Shown here piece by piece: positions 9,258 through 18,455 of a stretch of 64,000 nucleotides of DNA. This stretch comes from Halovivax ruber XH-70 (GTDB lineage: Archaea; Halobacteriota; Halobacteria; Halobacteriales; Natrialbaceae). A program made the position numbers and the translations under genes. The first letter of the stretch is position 1; every line of letters starts with the position of its first letter. Below the pieces are notes generated by a model. That model had not been told where the DNA came from, did no database searches, and saw only the letters and a program-made list of their open reading frames with translations. The stretch covers positions 2,418,001 to 2,482,000 of the forward strand of contig NC_019964.1 of assembly GCF_000328525.1 (NCBI RefSeq), read 5' to 3'.

Positions 9258-10280
9258 ATGCAGGCAATCGAGGTCACGGAGTACGGCGACAGTGACGCAC
9301 TCGAAGTCACAGAGCGCGAGAAACCTGAACCCGGCCCGGGCGAGGTCCGCATCGCCGTCGAAGCGGCGGGGATCAACTTCGCCGACGTGATGCAACGACG
9401 CGGCGTCTATCCAGGTGGACCAGACGCGCCGTACGTCCCGGGGATGGAGGCAGCGGGTACCGTCGACGCCGCTGGTGAGGGCGTCGGACTGGACGAAGGC
9501 GACCGCGTCGTCGCGATGCTCGGCGGTGGCGGCTACGCCGAGTACGTCACGGCAAACGCCCAGATGCTGTTCCCGATTCCGGAGGGGATGAGCTTCGAGG
9601 AGGCCGCAGGGTTTCCCGTCCAGTTCCTCACCGCACACTGCTGTCTCTTCGGCTGGGGCGGACTCGAAGAAGGTGATGGGGCGGCTACCGCCGCCAATCC
9701 GGAGCGCGCCAGCGGGCGCGCGGAACGCGTCCTCATCCAGGCCGCTGCGGGCGGCGTCGGCACTGCCGCCGTCCAGCTCGCCTCGAACGCCGGGGCGGAG
9801 GTCTTCGGCACGGCGAGCACCCAGGAAAAACTCGACCTCGCCGCCGACCTGGGCTGTGACCACCCCATCCAGTACACCGACGTCGACTTCCGCGACGTGG
9901 TCGACGAGGAGACCGACGGCGAGGGCGTGGACCTCGTCCTAGAAAGCGTCGGCGACGATGTCTTCGACCGGAGCCTCGACGCGATGGCTCACTTCGGCCG
10001 GCTGGTCACCTACGGCGTCGCCAGCGGCGTTCCCGCCAGCGCCGAGAATCGCCGCCTCCTCTTCGAGAACAAGAGCGTCCACGGTTTCCACCTCGGCCAG
10101 GCGTCCAGTCACGACCCTAGCCGGGTCATGGCTGCCGTCCCCGATCTCACCAGTGGCTTCGAATCCGGCGACCTCGAGGTGATCGTCGGCGAGACGTTCC
10201 CGCTCGCCGACGCGGCCGAGGCGCACCAGTTCATCGAGGATCGCGAGAGTCAGGGAAAAGTCGTCCTCGTGCCCGAATAA
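9258..10280 (+). CDS. NADPH:quinone oxidoreductase family protein (zinc-free MDR)
   Basis: 340 residues, the usual length of QOR/zeta-crystallin-like medium-chain dehydrogenases. The N-terminal GroES-like domain contains AAGINFADVMQRRGVYPG, the QOR signature; no catalytic zinc cysteines are present. The Rossmann domain carries VLIQAAAGGVGTAAVQLA. It probably uses NADPH to reduce quinones or alpha,beta-unsaturated carbonyls. A short Glu/Ala/Arg-rich insertion (EEGDGAATAANPERASGRAE) sits just before the nucleotide-binding core and is likely a halophilic loop. The start is set by the TATA-like box and by family alignment. Confidence 0.92.
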   Translation: MQAIEVTEYGDSDALEVTEREKPEPGPGEVRIAVEAAGINFADVMQRRGVYPGGPDAPYVPGMEAAGTVDAAGEGVGLDEGDRVVAMLGGGGYAEYVTANAQMLFPIPEGMSFEEAAGFPVQFLTAHCCLFGWGGLEEGDGAATAANPERASGRAERVLIQAAAGGVGTAAVQLASNAGAEVFGTASTQEKLDLAADLGCDHPIQYTDVDFRDVVDEETDGEGVDLVLESVGDDVFDRSLDAMAHFGRLVTYGVASGVPASAENRRLLFENKSVHGFHLGQASSHDPSRVMAAVPDLTSGFESGDLEVIVGETFPLADAAEAHQFIEDRESQGKVVLVPE

Positions 10281-10313
10281 CGTCGGGACGTCGTTCGAGC
10301 TCGAACCCCAAAC

Positions 10314-10799
10314 TCACTCGAACGCGATCTCCCACTCGAGGTCGTGGTCGACGAAGTCCGCATCGTCGAGCGGTTCGCCGCCCTCGAAGTCGAAGCGACC
10401 CTCGACCGTCCGCCCCTGGAGGACGCCCGGCAACCAGAGGTGGTCGTCGTCCCACATCTGGTCGTAGGGGACCTCGTCGAGGGGGAACCACTCGGGACGG
10501 GCTTCCTCGGAGGGTCGTGGCTCGCCGTCGAAGCGATCCGTCCGGAAGACGTGGCAGTGGATCTGCGGGTCGCCGTCGAGCCGAAAGGTGAGTTCGCCCG
10601 CCTTCGAGAGGGCCGGCGTGTCCACGTCGATACCGACTTCTTCGCGCACCTCTCGGATCGCACACTCGCGGATCGTCTCGCCGGCTTCGCGCTTGCCGCC
10701 CGGTCCATTGTACCACCCCTCGCCGAGCCCGCGACGTTTCTCGATGAGCAACACCTCGTCGTCGCTGACGACGAAACACAGCGTCCCCTCGTACATCAT
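10314..10799 (-). CDS. Nudix hydrolase (8-oxo-dGTPase/MutT-like)
   Basis: 161 residues. The complete Nudix box (GX5EX7REUXEEXGU) runs from Gly35 to Ile57: G-KREAG-E-TIRECAI-REVREEVGI. The flanking YNGPGGK and the C-terminal DDHLWLPGVLQGR segment fit 8-oxo-dGTP diphosphatase-like enzymes, suggesting clean-up of oxidised nucleotides; the substrate cannot be fixed from sequence. The start is MMYEGT at 10799; an in-frame ATG at 10826 would add nine residues. It ends 33 bp from the converging oxidoreductase gene. Confidence 0.92.
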   Translation of the reverse strand: MMYEGTLCFVVSDDEVLLIEKRRGLGEGWYNGPGGKREAGETIRECAIREVREEVGIDVDTPALSKAGELTFRLDGDPQIHCHVFRTDRFDGEPRPSEEARPEWFPLDEVPYDQMWDDDHLWLPGVLQGRTVEGRFDFEGGEPLDDADFVDHDLEWEIAFE

Positions 10800-10934
10800 C
10801 GACGAAAGTTGGGACGGCCACCCCATAAGCCCTCGTGGAGTGACGTGGGTACGCGGCGTGGTCGGTGTGTGGGCGCCGCTCTCGGCCAGTTCACCAACCA
10901 CCGGAGGGCGTCGCGAAACCCGCCGTCGAGTAAA

Positions 10935-10942
10935 CGTTTTTA
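10935..10942 (+). promoter_or_regulatory. TATA-like box of the CBS gene
   Basis: CGTTTTTA is centred 27 nt upstream of the ATG at 10966, consistent with leaderless transcription. Confidence 0.5.
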
Positions 10943-10965
10943 CGGCAGGACTGCGACGTGCTGGC

Positions 10966-11421
<456 letters not shown>

Positions 11422-11462
11422 CTTGGCCCACCCCCGTTCGGCAGCGGACCCCGACCGACTCG

Positions 11463-11924
11463 TCACCGAGCGTCGGCCGCGGTAGCAGCGTGGGGTGGCG
11501 GGTCGATGGGAACCGAGTCGGCCGGAACGATCGAGTACGACCCACGACAGTGGCTCGCCGCCGAGTCGGCGTCGACGTACAGCGGGTAGCGGGTACCGTC
11601 GCGACCGGTGAGTACGCTCACGAACGGGTGGTCGACGGACGGTTCCGTCGGCCACAGGACGGCGATCGAGGCGGCAGGGTCGTGAATACGAATCGCGTCG
11701 CCGGGATCGACTGCTGGGAGTGTGGCCTCGACAGCGGCCTCGGACGCATCGTTGTCGTCTCGCGAGAGAGCGGCAGTGTGCCCGCCAATCGACCGATCGG
11801 CGTTCGTTCCGCCGGTCGGCTCGGCGCTGCCAGTTCGCCGGTTGGGCGAGTCCCCCACGGTTTGGTCGCCGAGCTCACCACCACTCGTCACTTCCACGCC
11901 CCCGTGTCGTCGTGTCCGGTCCAT
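11463..11924 (-). CDS. Hypothetical protein, no recognised domain
   Basis: A 153-residue acidic protein. The first ~70 residues are Gly/Thr/Ser/Asp-rich and likely disordered. The rest looks folded: DAIRIHDPAASIAVLWPTEP, then PFVSVLTGRDGTRYPLYVDADSA. I do not recognise the family. ATG at 11924 is preferred because coding character is lost upstream of it. It converges on the CBS gene across the AG tract. No signal peptide or membrane helix is seen. Confidence 0.6.
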   Translation of the reverse strand: MDRTRRHGGVEVTSGGELGDQTVGDSPNRRTGSAEPTGGTNADRSIGGHTAALSRDDNDASEAAVEATLPAVDPGDAIRIHDPAASIAVLWPTEPSVDHPFVSVLTGRDGTRYPLYVDADSAASHCRGSYSIVPADSVPIDPPPHAATAADAR

Positions 11925-12577
11925 AGGAAGAGGTCGAACGCGGACACAATAGGCGTCGGGCTCCCGCTTCCGATTTTCCGATAACTGGAAACGGTCGTGA
12001 GCGACGGGGTATCGCCAGAAGTGCTGTCCCGGTTTCACCGGTAGTGAAACCCGTGAGAGACAGATCCCACGACCGAGAGATCGAACGACTACTCGGCCAC
12101 ACGATCGGAGGAGGATCTCGATCCGCTCTCCCAGTCGAATGCGTGATACAGCGACTCGAGTCAGAAGCGCCGATTCTACCAAGAGATAGCAGGACCATCG
12201 AAAACCGAGAGAACACCGGCGTGGACAGCCGGGGTTCCCCTACCCATGTCCGTCGTGGCGGGCACCAGTCGGCCTGTGACGTCGGAATTACACGGCTCGC
12301 ATCCCGCCGGATTGGTGTCTTCGTGCACTGTACATAGACGTACTGGCCGAACGAGGACGAACGATCAAGAGTTCGTGGTGTCCGACCGAGGCGCCGTAAT
12401 TTGCGTGGCGCCGGTGCTCATTCGATAGACGACTTCGAAAACAGGTATCATCACGACACGGACGGTCCGAATCCGCAGCCTGGTGGTCAGCATCGACGGC
12501 AGGCCCGTGTTAGGATCGGTAAACGCGTTCGATCCACCACCGTCCTCAGAAGGCTCTCGATCACTGCATCCGCGTAG
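11925..12577. other. Intergenic stretch without a convincing gene
   Basis: About 650 bp separating the divergent hypothetical and thioredoxin-reductase-like genes. Several short frames are open on both strands, but their translations are Arg/Ser/Cys-rich and non-acidic. I see no RNA gene or repeat. It is long for this genome and may hold a small RNA or a decayed gene. Confidence 0.45.
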
Positions 12578-12586
12578 CTATTTACC
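12578..12586 (+). promoter_or_regulatory. TATA-like box of the thioredoxin-reductase-like gene
   Basis: CTATTTACC is centred 28 nt upstream of the ATG at 12610. Confidence 0.5.
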
Positions 12587-12609
12587 GTGCGACCCGTTCC
12601 CATACAGGT

Positions 12610-13641
12610 ATGAGTGAATCGACAGATCGTCACGAGTACGACGTGGTCGTGGTCGGCGGCGGGCCGGCAGGGATGACCGCGGCGCTTTACACCACACGAC
12701 TCGGCCATCGAACGGCGCTCGTCGATCGCGGTGGCGGCCGGGCAGCGATGATGCAGGACGTGCACAACGTGCTCGGCGTTCGCGAGGAGACCAGTGGCGG
12801 CGAATACCTCGATGTGGGTCGCGACCAGCTCGCGGACTACGGCTGCGAGATCCACCGCGATCTGATCACGTCGTGTACGCGCGATGACGCCGATGACAGA
12901 TCGTTTCGGCTGTCCGGCGATGCAGCCGGCTACGTGGGCGAGGCTATCGTCCTCGCGACTGGATTCACCGATGTGCGGCCGGAACCCCCACTGCCGCGAA
13001 CGGGGCGCGGACTCCACTACTGTCTGCACTGTGATGCGTACATGTTCGTCGACGAGTCGGTCTACGTGATGGGCCACGCCGAAAGCGCAGCTCACGTCGC
13101 CGGGATCATGCTGAACTTCACGGACGAGGTCGATCTACTGACCCGGGGCGCAGAACCCGAGTGGAGCGACGAGACGGCCGCGGTTCTCGAGGCCCACCCG
13201 ATCGACGTGATCGAGTCGGATATCACCGGGGTACAAAACGGCGACGATGGCTGGCTGGAAGCCCTCGAGTTCGAGGATGGCGTCGTTCGAGAATACAGAG
13301 GTGGCTTCGCGATGTACGGCGCCGAGTACAACAACGGGCTGGCCCGAGAACTCGGCTGCGAGCTCGATGCGGATGGCACGATTACGGTCGACGACCACGG
13401 ACGAACCTCGGTCGACGGCGTCTACGCCGTCGGCGACTGTACACCCGGGCACAATCAGGTCCCCGTCGCACTCGGACAGGGTGCGAAGGCCGGGATCGAC
13501 GTCCACTTCCAGCTGCGAGACTTCCCGCGCGACCTCGAGACGATCGCCGAACTGGGACCGGTTCGATCGGCCGAAGTCCCGGGGATTCCCGACGAACTCC
13601 TCGAACAGGCCGTCGACTTTCACACGTACGGCCGGGAGTGA
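12610..13641 (+). CDS. Thioredoxin-reductase-like FAD-dependent oxidoreductase
   Basis: 343 residues with the two-domain TrxR fold. The FAD-binding GGGPAG sits at 16-21, a redox-type CLHC (Cys138, Cys141) replaces the classic CATC, and the second FAD motif reads YAVGDCTPGHNQVPVALGQG. The NAD(P)H-binding loop reads YVMGHAESAAHVA instead of the usual GGGDSA pattern, so NADPH use is not certain. It could be a thioredoxin reductase paralogue or a ferredoxin/flavin-linked reductase. A C-terminal extension of about 35 residues follows the TrxR core. It is monocistronic with its own TATA-like box. Confidence 0.88.
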   Translation: MSESTDRHEYDVVVVGGGPAGMTAALYTTRLGHRTALVDRGGGRAAMMQDVHNVLGVREETSGGEYLDVGRDQLADYGCEIHRDLITSCTRDDADDRSFRLSGDAAGYVGEAIVLATGFTDVRPEPPLPRTGRGLHYCLHCDAYMFVDESVYVMGHAESAAHVAGIMLNFTDEVDLLTRGAEPEWSDETAAVLEAHPIDVIESDITGVQNGDDGWLEALEFEDGVVREYRGGFAMYGAEYNNGLARELGCELDADGTITVDDHGRTSVDGVYAVGDCTPGHNQVPVALGQGAKAGIDVHFQLRDFPRDLETIAELGPVRSAEVPGIPDELLEQAVDFHTYGRE

Positions 13642-13938
13642 GCGACAGGGTACGGCCCGCTGTCGGCCCGTTCTGAAAACGCATCGTTCCGTCCAGCAGG
13701 TCGGCACCGACGCTGGCAGTCTTCGTCGACAGCAGTTCAGGCAGTCGATGGGTGGAGCCCGTCAGTACTCAGCGTCGAACCCGCGCCGAAAGGTGGTGTC
13801 CAAGGGAATGCAATGGCTGCTGGCATCGGACCGCACGGCAGAGGTAGGTTTCGGCAACCGATGTGTGCCGAGCAATTGACTGGAGAACTACCAGCAACAG
13901 TGGTCTGGAATACGGTCGGCGCGAGAGTAGAGCGACGG
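13642..13938. other. Convergent intergenic region, nothing recognised
   Basis: About 300 bp between the converging reductase and HalOD1 copy 3. No gene, repeat or RNA is apparent. Confidence 0.45.
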
Positions 13939-14229
13939 TTAATCGACTGGTTCGGGGTCGTGGCTCCGTTCTGTGGGTGGGCGAGCACCCATTCGTGCCT
14001 CGTTCGAGTCGACTGTGACAGAGTAATCTGCCGAGACAGTGACTGTGTACCCCGCGTACTCGAATTGAATCTTCCCGTTCGGACGGTTCGTTCCAGCAAC
14101 CGGTTCGAACACGGCGTCGAGCGCCTCCGGATCGATTACGTCGTAGAGCGGTGGATCGAGCATCGAGGGGTCGATTCCCTCACGCGCAGCGATTTTACTG
14201 ACAATTCTGACACCAACGGAGTCGGCCAT
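13939..14229 (-). CDS. HalOD1 output domain protein (copy 3)
   Basis: 96 residues. The HalOD1 core VSKIAAREGIDPSMLDPP, LYDVIDPEALDAVF, then FEYAGYTVTVSADYSVTV covers about 8-75; the remaining ~20 residues are a hydrophilic tail. It is transcribed divergently from the DUF7344 gene, with a roughly 160-bp shared promoter region. HalOD1 function is unknown. Confidence 0.8.
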   Translation of the reverse strand: MADSVGVRIVSKIAAREGIDPSMLDPPLYDVIDPEALDAVFEPVAGTNRPNGKIQFEYAGYTVTVSADYSVTVDSNEARMGARPPTERSHDPEPVD

Positions 14230-14361
14230 GCTCGTGGTTGGCCCTCGACTGCGATAACGATTGGCGAATATTCCGCGGAGAATTCCACACGCGCAAATAG
14301 ACTACGCAGGACGGGACGTTCCGCTATACTCACCCACCGCCTCGACACACAGCAATTGGCC

Positions 14362-14368
14362 TTTATTA
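14362..14368 (+). promoter_or_regulatory. TATA-like box of the DUF7344 gene
   Basis: TTTATTA is centred 27 nt upstream of the ATG at 14392. Confidence 0.5.
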
Positions 14369-14391
14369 CACGATGCGTGGTTACAGCGTAC

Positions 14392-14748
14392 ATGTCTCGG
14401 GGAAATGAGGATGCGCCCAACAAGCACCAACTCTCAGTCGATTTGGTTCTCGAAATCCTGAGTCAGTATCAACGACGAGAGATTCTCCGGTTCTGCCGAG
14501 ATGCACCCACGAATACGTTCCCGATGCACCAGGTCATCACCCACCTTCGAGACATCGAGGCCGAGCTGAACGACGAAGAGCCGGGAACCGATCACTTACA
14601 ATCCGTCCTGATGCACGTTCACGGCCCGAAATTGGATACGGTTGGGCTGGTGGAATACGACATCGGTGAGCAGTACATCGAGTACTTTCCCAACGACCAG
14701 ATCGAAACCGCCCTGGAGCATATCGACCGGATGGAAGACGACTGGTGA
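14392..14748 (+). CDS. DUF7344 winged-helix protein
   Basis: 118 residues with the haloarchaeal DUF7344 pattern: LSVDLVLEILSQYQRREILRF, a central HLRDIEAELND region, then LMHVHGPKLDTVGLVEYD and a terminal IETALEHI helix. The fold is ArsR-like winged helix, so it is probably a small DNA-binding regulator. The upstream frame remains open but without coding character; the TATA-like box supports this start. It lies at the edge of the AT-rich island that follows. Confidence 0.8.
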   Translation: MSRGNEDAPNKHQLSVDLVLEILSQYQRREILRFCRDAPTNTFPMHQVITHLRDIEAELNDEEPGTDHLQSVLMHVHGPKLDTVGLVEYDIGEQYIEYFPNDQIETALEHIDRMEDDW

Positions 14749-15030
14749 GTGGATCTCAGCACTGTCGTCCAATGCGGAAGACTCCGTCGCTGCTGTCGAT
14801 AGCGGACTGCTCACTCGCTTCCATCGTTCGACGGCGACGGTGTGTATTCGGTACCGTCGTTTCACTCCCTAAGAACAACGTCCTCGTTCTTTATCTCACA
14901 GGTGAAAAACGGTTCCCAGTCGTACTCATCGACGACATGTTTTGGGTCCGGGTTGGCCAGATAGAGCGGCAGGACCTCTCACTGATGATCGCCTCCGCTC
15001 CTGCTGAGGCGGCGAAAACAGTGATCGCCG

Positions 15031-15177
15031 CTACCCGTCTTCTTCCTCGGGCTGGATCTGACAGACGTCCTCAGCGAGATTTTGGATGTATGCTCTGAGG
15101 ATTCTCATGCCCTTGGGAGCGTCTTCGAGGGTCTTGCCTTTCGCCTTCGCGACGATCTTGTCCTGGTCATAAACCAC
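15031..15177 (-). CDS. Possible 48-residue protein, unknown function
   Basis: A GTG-start frame encoding an acidic-tailed peptide beginning MVYDQDKIVAKAKGKT, with a central helix-like GMRILRAYIQNLAEDV and ending QPEEEDG. Coding character is good: no long Arg runs and a mixed charged helix. No family is recognised. About 50 bp downstream on the same strand, a second frame (14862-14978) also looks coding (contains EYDWEPFFTCEIKNEDVV) but has no start codon, so the pair may be remains of one broken gene or a degraded small-gene pair. Confidence 0.45.
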   Translation of the reverse strand: MVYDQDKIVAKAKGKTLEDAPKGMRILRAYIQNLAEDVCQIQPEEEDG

Positions 15178-15407
15178 GGAAGTAGGATTAATCTAATACG
15201 AAGTGTAGTGAGATAGTAAAAAAGTCAATTACTGATCAATCAATCAGTGGATATGATAATTTCCAATCGGGAACTAATGACCACTTTTTGATCCCAAAAT
15301 CAACTCCCGTTCAATTCGTTTTAATATACTTCACTTGCCAACTATTGGGATATTCATCAACAATTAGCGTAACCCTCCATCCTGCTGAAATCTACATTGG
15401 TCACCCG

Positions 15408-16350
15408 ATGACTGACCCAATACAACCAAACCGAACGAGGCGAAAAAGCGATTAAAGCACTTGGGGTTGGTGTTCTCGGTACCACACTCCCCATAGGATC
15501 TGCAGTTGCTCAAAGCAGTCAACAGGGATGGGAATCAATGATCTTCCCATCTGAAGCCCCATTGGACGCAAAGAGGAAGAAAGCCGGTGATGTAGACGGT
15601 GTTCAGATCAAGGAACGGAAGGACGGTTCGTGGATAGTGAAAGTGGATCGATCGGAAGCCGAAAAGCCTGATCCCGCTCCTCTCGAGGAGACTCAACGGG
15701 CAGTCCGAAACTCGGAGGAAGCTCAGATCAAACAGGAGCTACAGACTCAGACGATTACGCCCGCTAGTACTGACGTGCCAGTAGGGACCCAGTCATATAT
15801 CTGGCACATGACTCGGGGGGATGAATCATCAAGCTCCTCAGGCCATATTGTAGAATTTGGCGGACAAGATTACGACACAAGTGCGGAAGAAGCAACGGCA
15901 GCAACCCTCGGAACTGTCGGTTGGGGTGCAATGACGAGATCGTCATGGATTGGCACCCCGTTCCGTGGAACTGGTTCTGGCACTCAAAGTGCTACAGTAA
16001 CTGCGTACGGAGACTACAACGGTTTTATGGTAACGGCAGGATCTGGTTCCTTTAGCGCAGATGTGGAATTCGTCCTGCAGAACCTATCAACGAACGCTGA
16101 ATGGTCCACAACAATCTACCAAAACTCAGGTTCGCTATTAGGGGGCCACGTAACTGGAGAAACAAACTACACTGCCTCTGTTCACCCGGAAATTAGAGCA
16201 GGTGATGACTATCTTGCATACACACGATTAGAGACCTCCGTAAATCTAACCGGTGGAGCTGACTGCAGCTCGGATTTCGGCCCTCAAGACGGCGACGATG
16301 CGCCCAAGGGTCAAGGTGTGGGGCTCTATTATATTGGGATAGATTTCTGA
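15408..16350 (+). pseudogene. Tat-secreted protein with frameshifted signal peptide
   Basis: The long intact frame (ATG at 15538 to TGA at 16350, 270 residues) encodes a secreted-looking Thr/Ser/Gly-rich protein with a paired-Cys-free core and a C-terminal GQGVGLYYIGIDF. In the same frame, upstream sequence encodes a signal-peptide core: KAIKALGVGVLGTTLPIGSAVAQ. That stretch has no start codon; TGA at 15409 closes it. An ATG at 15408 in the neighbouring frame encodes MTDPIQPNRTRRK, a twin-arginine n-region, then reaches TAA at 15453. Deleting one A from the AAAAA run at 15443-15447 joins the two into a perfect Tat signal. Either the gene is frameshifted, or the run is a slippage site or a sequencing error. 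No family is recognised. Confidence 0.7.
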
Positions 16351-16510
16351 TTTTATCACTCTAAATCCCCATCTCACCAATTAAATATTAAATTAAAAAA
16401 ATTTGAAATTCTCCTCTTCCCTATCCACAAACGAGCAAAAAGACCTCATCCATCTCAATGAGTCGTCACATCAAATTGGCTGGCGAACCAAGCGACGGTT
16501 ACCGATAGGT

Positions 16511-17085
16511 GAGCGGGTTAGGCAGGTTTTCTTCCCACCGCGTGAGCGGTGCTTTGAGCGGTTCCGTCACGCCGGATCCGGCGAGACGGTGAGGTGTGTC
16601 CATTGGTAGAGTAACGACGTTGTCAAGCGGGGTATGACCGACAAAGATGTTCATCAGTACTGGCGTGAGAACTGCGAGACGTACCTCAACGACCTTATCG
16701 AGACAATATTTGGCAATATCGCTTCAGTCTCGAAGAAATGTTCTACATTGTCAAGGAGATACGATCTGAGCGGACCACCCAGACCGCTCGTGATCTTGAT
16801 CGGGACTATGAGACAGTTCTCAACTTTGTCCACAAAGTATAGGACGTCAGTGGTGAGGTTGAAGAGATTGACCGCTACGGCGTGTGTGAAGCCGACTAGG
16901 TCTACGTAACTGCTCATGAGAAGGGAGTTGAAGACGAAGATTTTCCTCCGCGTGTGGCTGGCGAAGCTCAGCGGAGCCTCGAAACACCATCTCCAGAGGC
17001 ATCTCAACTTCCTCGGACTGAAACTCAACTCACTGGAAGACTGGTTCGAGAAACCCCTATGTTACAATGTGTCGGTGTGGGCAAA
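16511..17085 (+). pseudogene. Decayed IS1595-type (zinc-ribbon/ISXO2-like) transposase
   Basis: Pieces of a haloarchaeal IS1595-family transposase lie in order in two frames. First RQVFFPPRERCFERFRHAG and the zinc-ribbon area (in-frame TAG at 16607), then YWRENCETYLNDLIETIF. A frameshift near 16705-16712 leads to RFSLEEMFYIVKEIRSE, ARDLDRDYETVLNFVHKV, a TAG at 16840, CEAD, a TAG at 16897, and VYVTAHEKGVEDED. About the central third of the protein is then missing, and the sequence jumps to the C-terminus WLAKLSGASKHHLQRHLNF...WFEKPLCYNV. One zinc-ribbon cysteine has become Trp and another Arg. It is clearly inactive. Confidence 0.75.
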
Positions 17086-17088
17086 AGG

Positions 17089-17097
17089 TTTATATAT
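17089..17097 (+). promoter_or_regulatory. Strong TATA box of a small membrane-protein gene
   Basis: TTTATATAT is centred 29 nt upstream of the ATG at 17122 and is a near-ideal archaeal box A. It begins just after the transposase remnant. Confidence 0.55.
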
Positions 17098-17121
17098 GCT
17101 GACAAAATAGTCTTATCCATA

Positions 17122-17241
17122 ATGTCCCTAGGAGAGATTCAGTTGCTCGCGATATTGATAGCTGGTTGCCTAGTCATGCTCTATGGCCTCTATACGGTCT
17201 TTAATTTAGGGAGCTTCGTTGCAAACGCTCTCAGGAAGTGA
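17122..17241 (+). CDS. 39-residue single-helix membrane protein
   Basis: ATG to TGA frame encoding MSLGEIQLL, one hydrophobic helix (about residues 7-29, including AILIAGCLVMLYGLYTVF), and a short basic tail ending ANALRK. The positive-inside rule places the C-terminus in the cytoplasm. A good TATA box at leaderless spacing supports expression. No family is recognised. It follows the transposase remnant directly, so its promoter could derive from the old element. Confidence 0.55.
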   Translation: MSLGEIQLLAILIAGCLVMLYGLYTVFNLGSFVANALRK

Positions 17242-17527
17242 GGCCTATCCTATCTCCGCGGTTTAATCCGGACGAGTGTATGGTTTCCGCGAAGACGTTT
17301 CAGTTTGTTGATTATATTTAACGAGGCGGGAAGACGTCACCAATTAGACGTGCTTTTCCGTAACGTTGACGTGAGAGGTTCCTCGCGCTGAAACGCCATA
17401 GACACCATGGAGGGGCACTCTCTGCAACACGCGCGATCGACCTCGAAACGAGTGCTCTACTATACCGTAGAAGTGGGACTAAGTTGTCATAATGCAACTG
17501 CGATCATTCCTCCCGTCTGAAATTCAA
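17242..17527. other. AT-rich convergent spacer, nothing identified
   Basis: About 285 bp between the small membrane protein and the converging regulator. No coding frame, terminal inverted repeat or RNA was recognised; probably further decayed mobile DNA. Confidence 0.4.
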
Positions 17528-18307
17528 CTACCCCTGCGTGATTGGGTCAGCCCTTTCCCGATACTCGCTGTAAGTATCATGTGCCCACGTAACCGCAACA
17601 TCCGAGTCATTGATTAATACCCCTTTCAATCCTCCTGAAGTGTGTACAGCGATACCCGCCACGTCTCCAATGTCGCCATTAACGAACCATAGGCCGAATG
17701 GAAGATTTGCATCGAGGACATACATTGATATATCTTCAGTGGCCACAATCTGATCAAACCGAGCGGGAAAGAATTCCTGAAAGGCTTCAAGCGTGTTTTC
17801 TTCCATGATTATTTCGGTATTTAAGCCTTCATCTCTTGTGAGTTCGACGATACCATCGAGATAGAACGGTTTAATTACAGTAACGAATGTACTCAATTCG
17901 CTTGAGTTTTTAATATACGAAATGCTCGTTTCGAGGGAAGCCTCAGGAGCGGACGGATTCGTATGGTCAACCTGGCTTCCTCGAAGGAACCGTGAGGTAA
18001 TGGAACCTTTAGGTAATTCGAGGAGAATATCACTTGATCGGTTTACTTTTTCGATCGTTTCGTGATATTTCTGGTATTCACGTAAGGCAATCATTCCAAC
18101 GGAAGTCAATTCATATTCATTATCAGGCCGTTCTATACAATCGAGGTCAATGAGATTTCTTATGGCTCGGTTTATTGTGGGCCGGGAGGGCGAGATATTT
18201 TCGACGATCTCAGGCTTCGTTTGAGGACGTTTTGCAAGAGTTTCCAGTACCCCGTGCCTTTTTTCGACTACTCTTCGGAGTTCCTTGCTTTCGTCCTGCT
18301 CATCCAT
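17528..18307 (-). CDS. FilR1-type winged-helix transcriptional regulator
   Basis: A 259-residue protein of a large haloarchaeal family. Residues 5-80 form a winged helix: VLETLAKRPQTKPEIVENI, then SRPTINRAIRNLIDLDCIE. Residues about 130-250 resemble the FilR1/DUF1724 ligand-type domain (LSTFVTVIKPFYLDGIVEL, then ...EDISMYVLDANLPFGLWFVNGD). It is probably a ligand-responsive repressor or activator of unknown target. A TATA-like box (reverse complement of 18329-18337) lies 26 nt upstream of the ATG. Its codons are AT-richer than those of housekeeping genes here, consistent with acquisition with the island. Confidence 0.85.
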   Translation of the reverse strand: MDEQDESKELRRVVEKRHGVLETLAKRPQTKPEIVENISPSRPTINRAIRNLIDLDCIERPDNEYELTSVGMIALREYQKYHETIEKVNRSSDILLELPKGSITSRFLRGSQVDHTNPSAPEASLETSISYIKNSSELSTFVTVIKPFYLDGIVELTRDEGLNTEIIMEENTLEAFQEFFPARFDQIVATEDISMYVLDANLPFGLWFVNGDIGDVAGIAVHTSGGLKGVLINDSDVAVTWAHDTYSEYRERADPITQG

Positions 18308-18455
18308 GGTTGGATATTCTTGTAATTCTATTAAAACCTATTGATATCGCTCACTTTCAAGTGAAATTCGATCTTGAGCCATATGGATTAGGTATCTAGT
18401 TCATATCTCATCGGCACGTATACTCTGATATGACCCCCTGGGGTGGTAAAGTAAC

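Noticed and set aside
13813-14391. N-terminal extension of the DUF7344 gene
   Set aside because: Coding character and family similarity begin only at ATG 14392, where a TATA-like box is correctly spaced.
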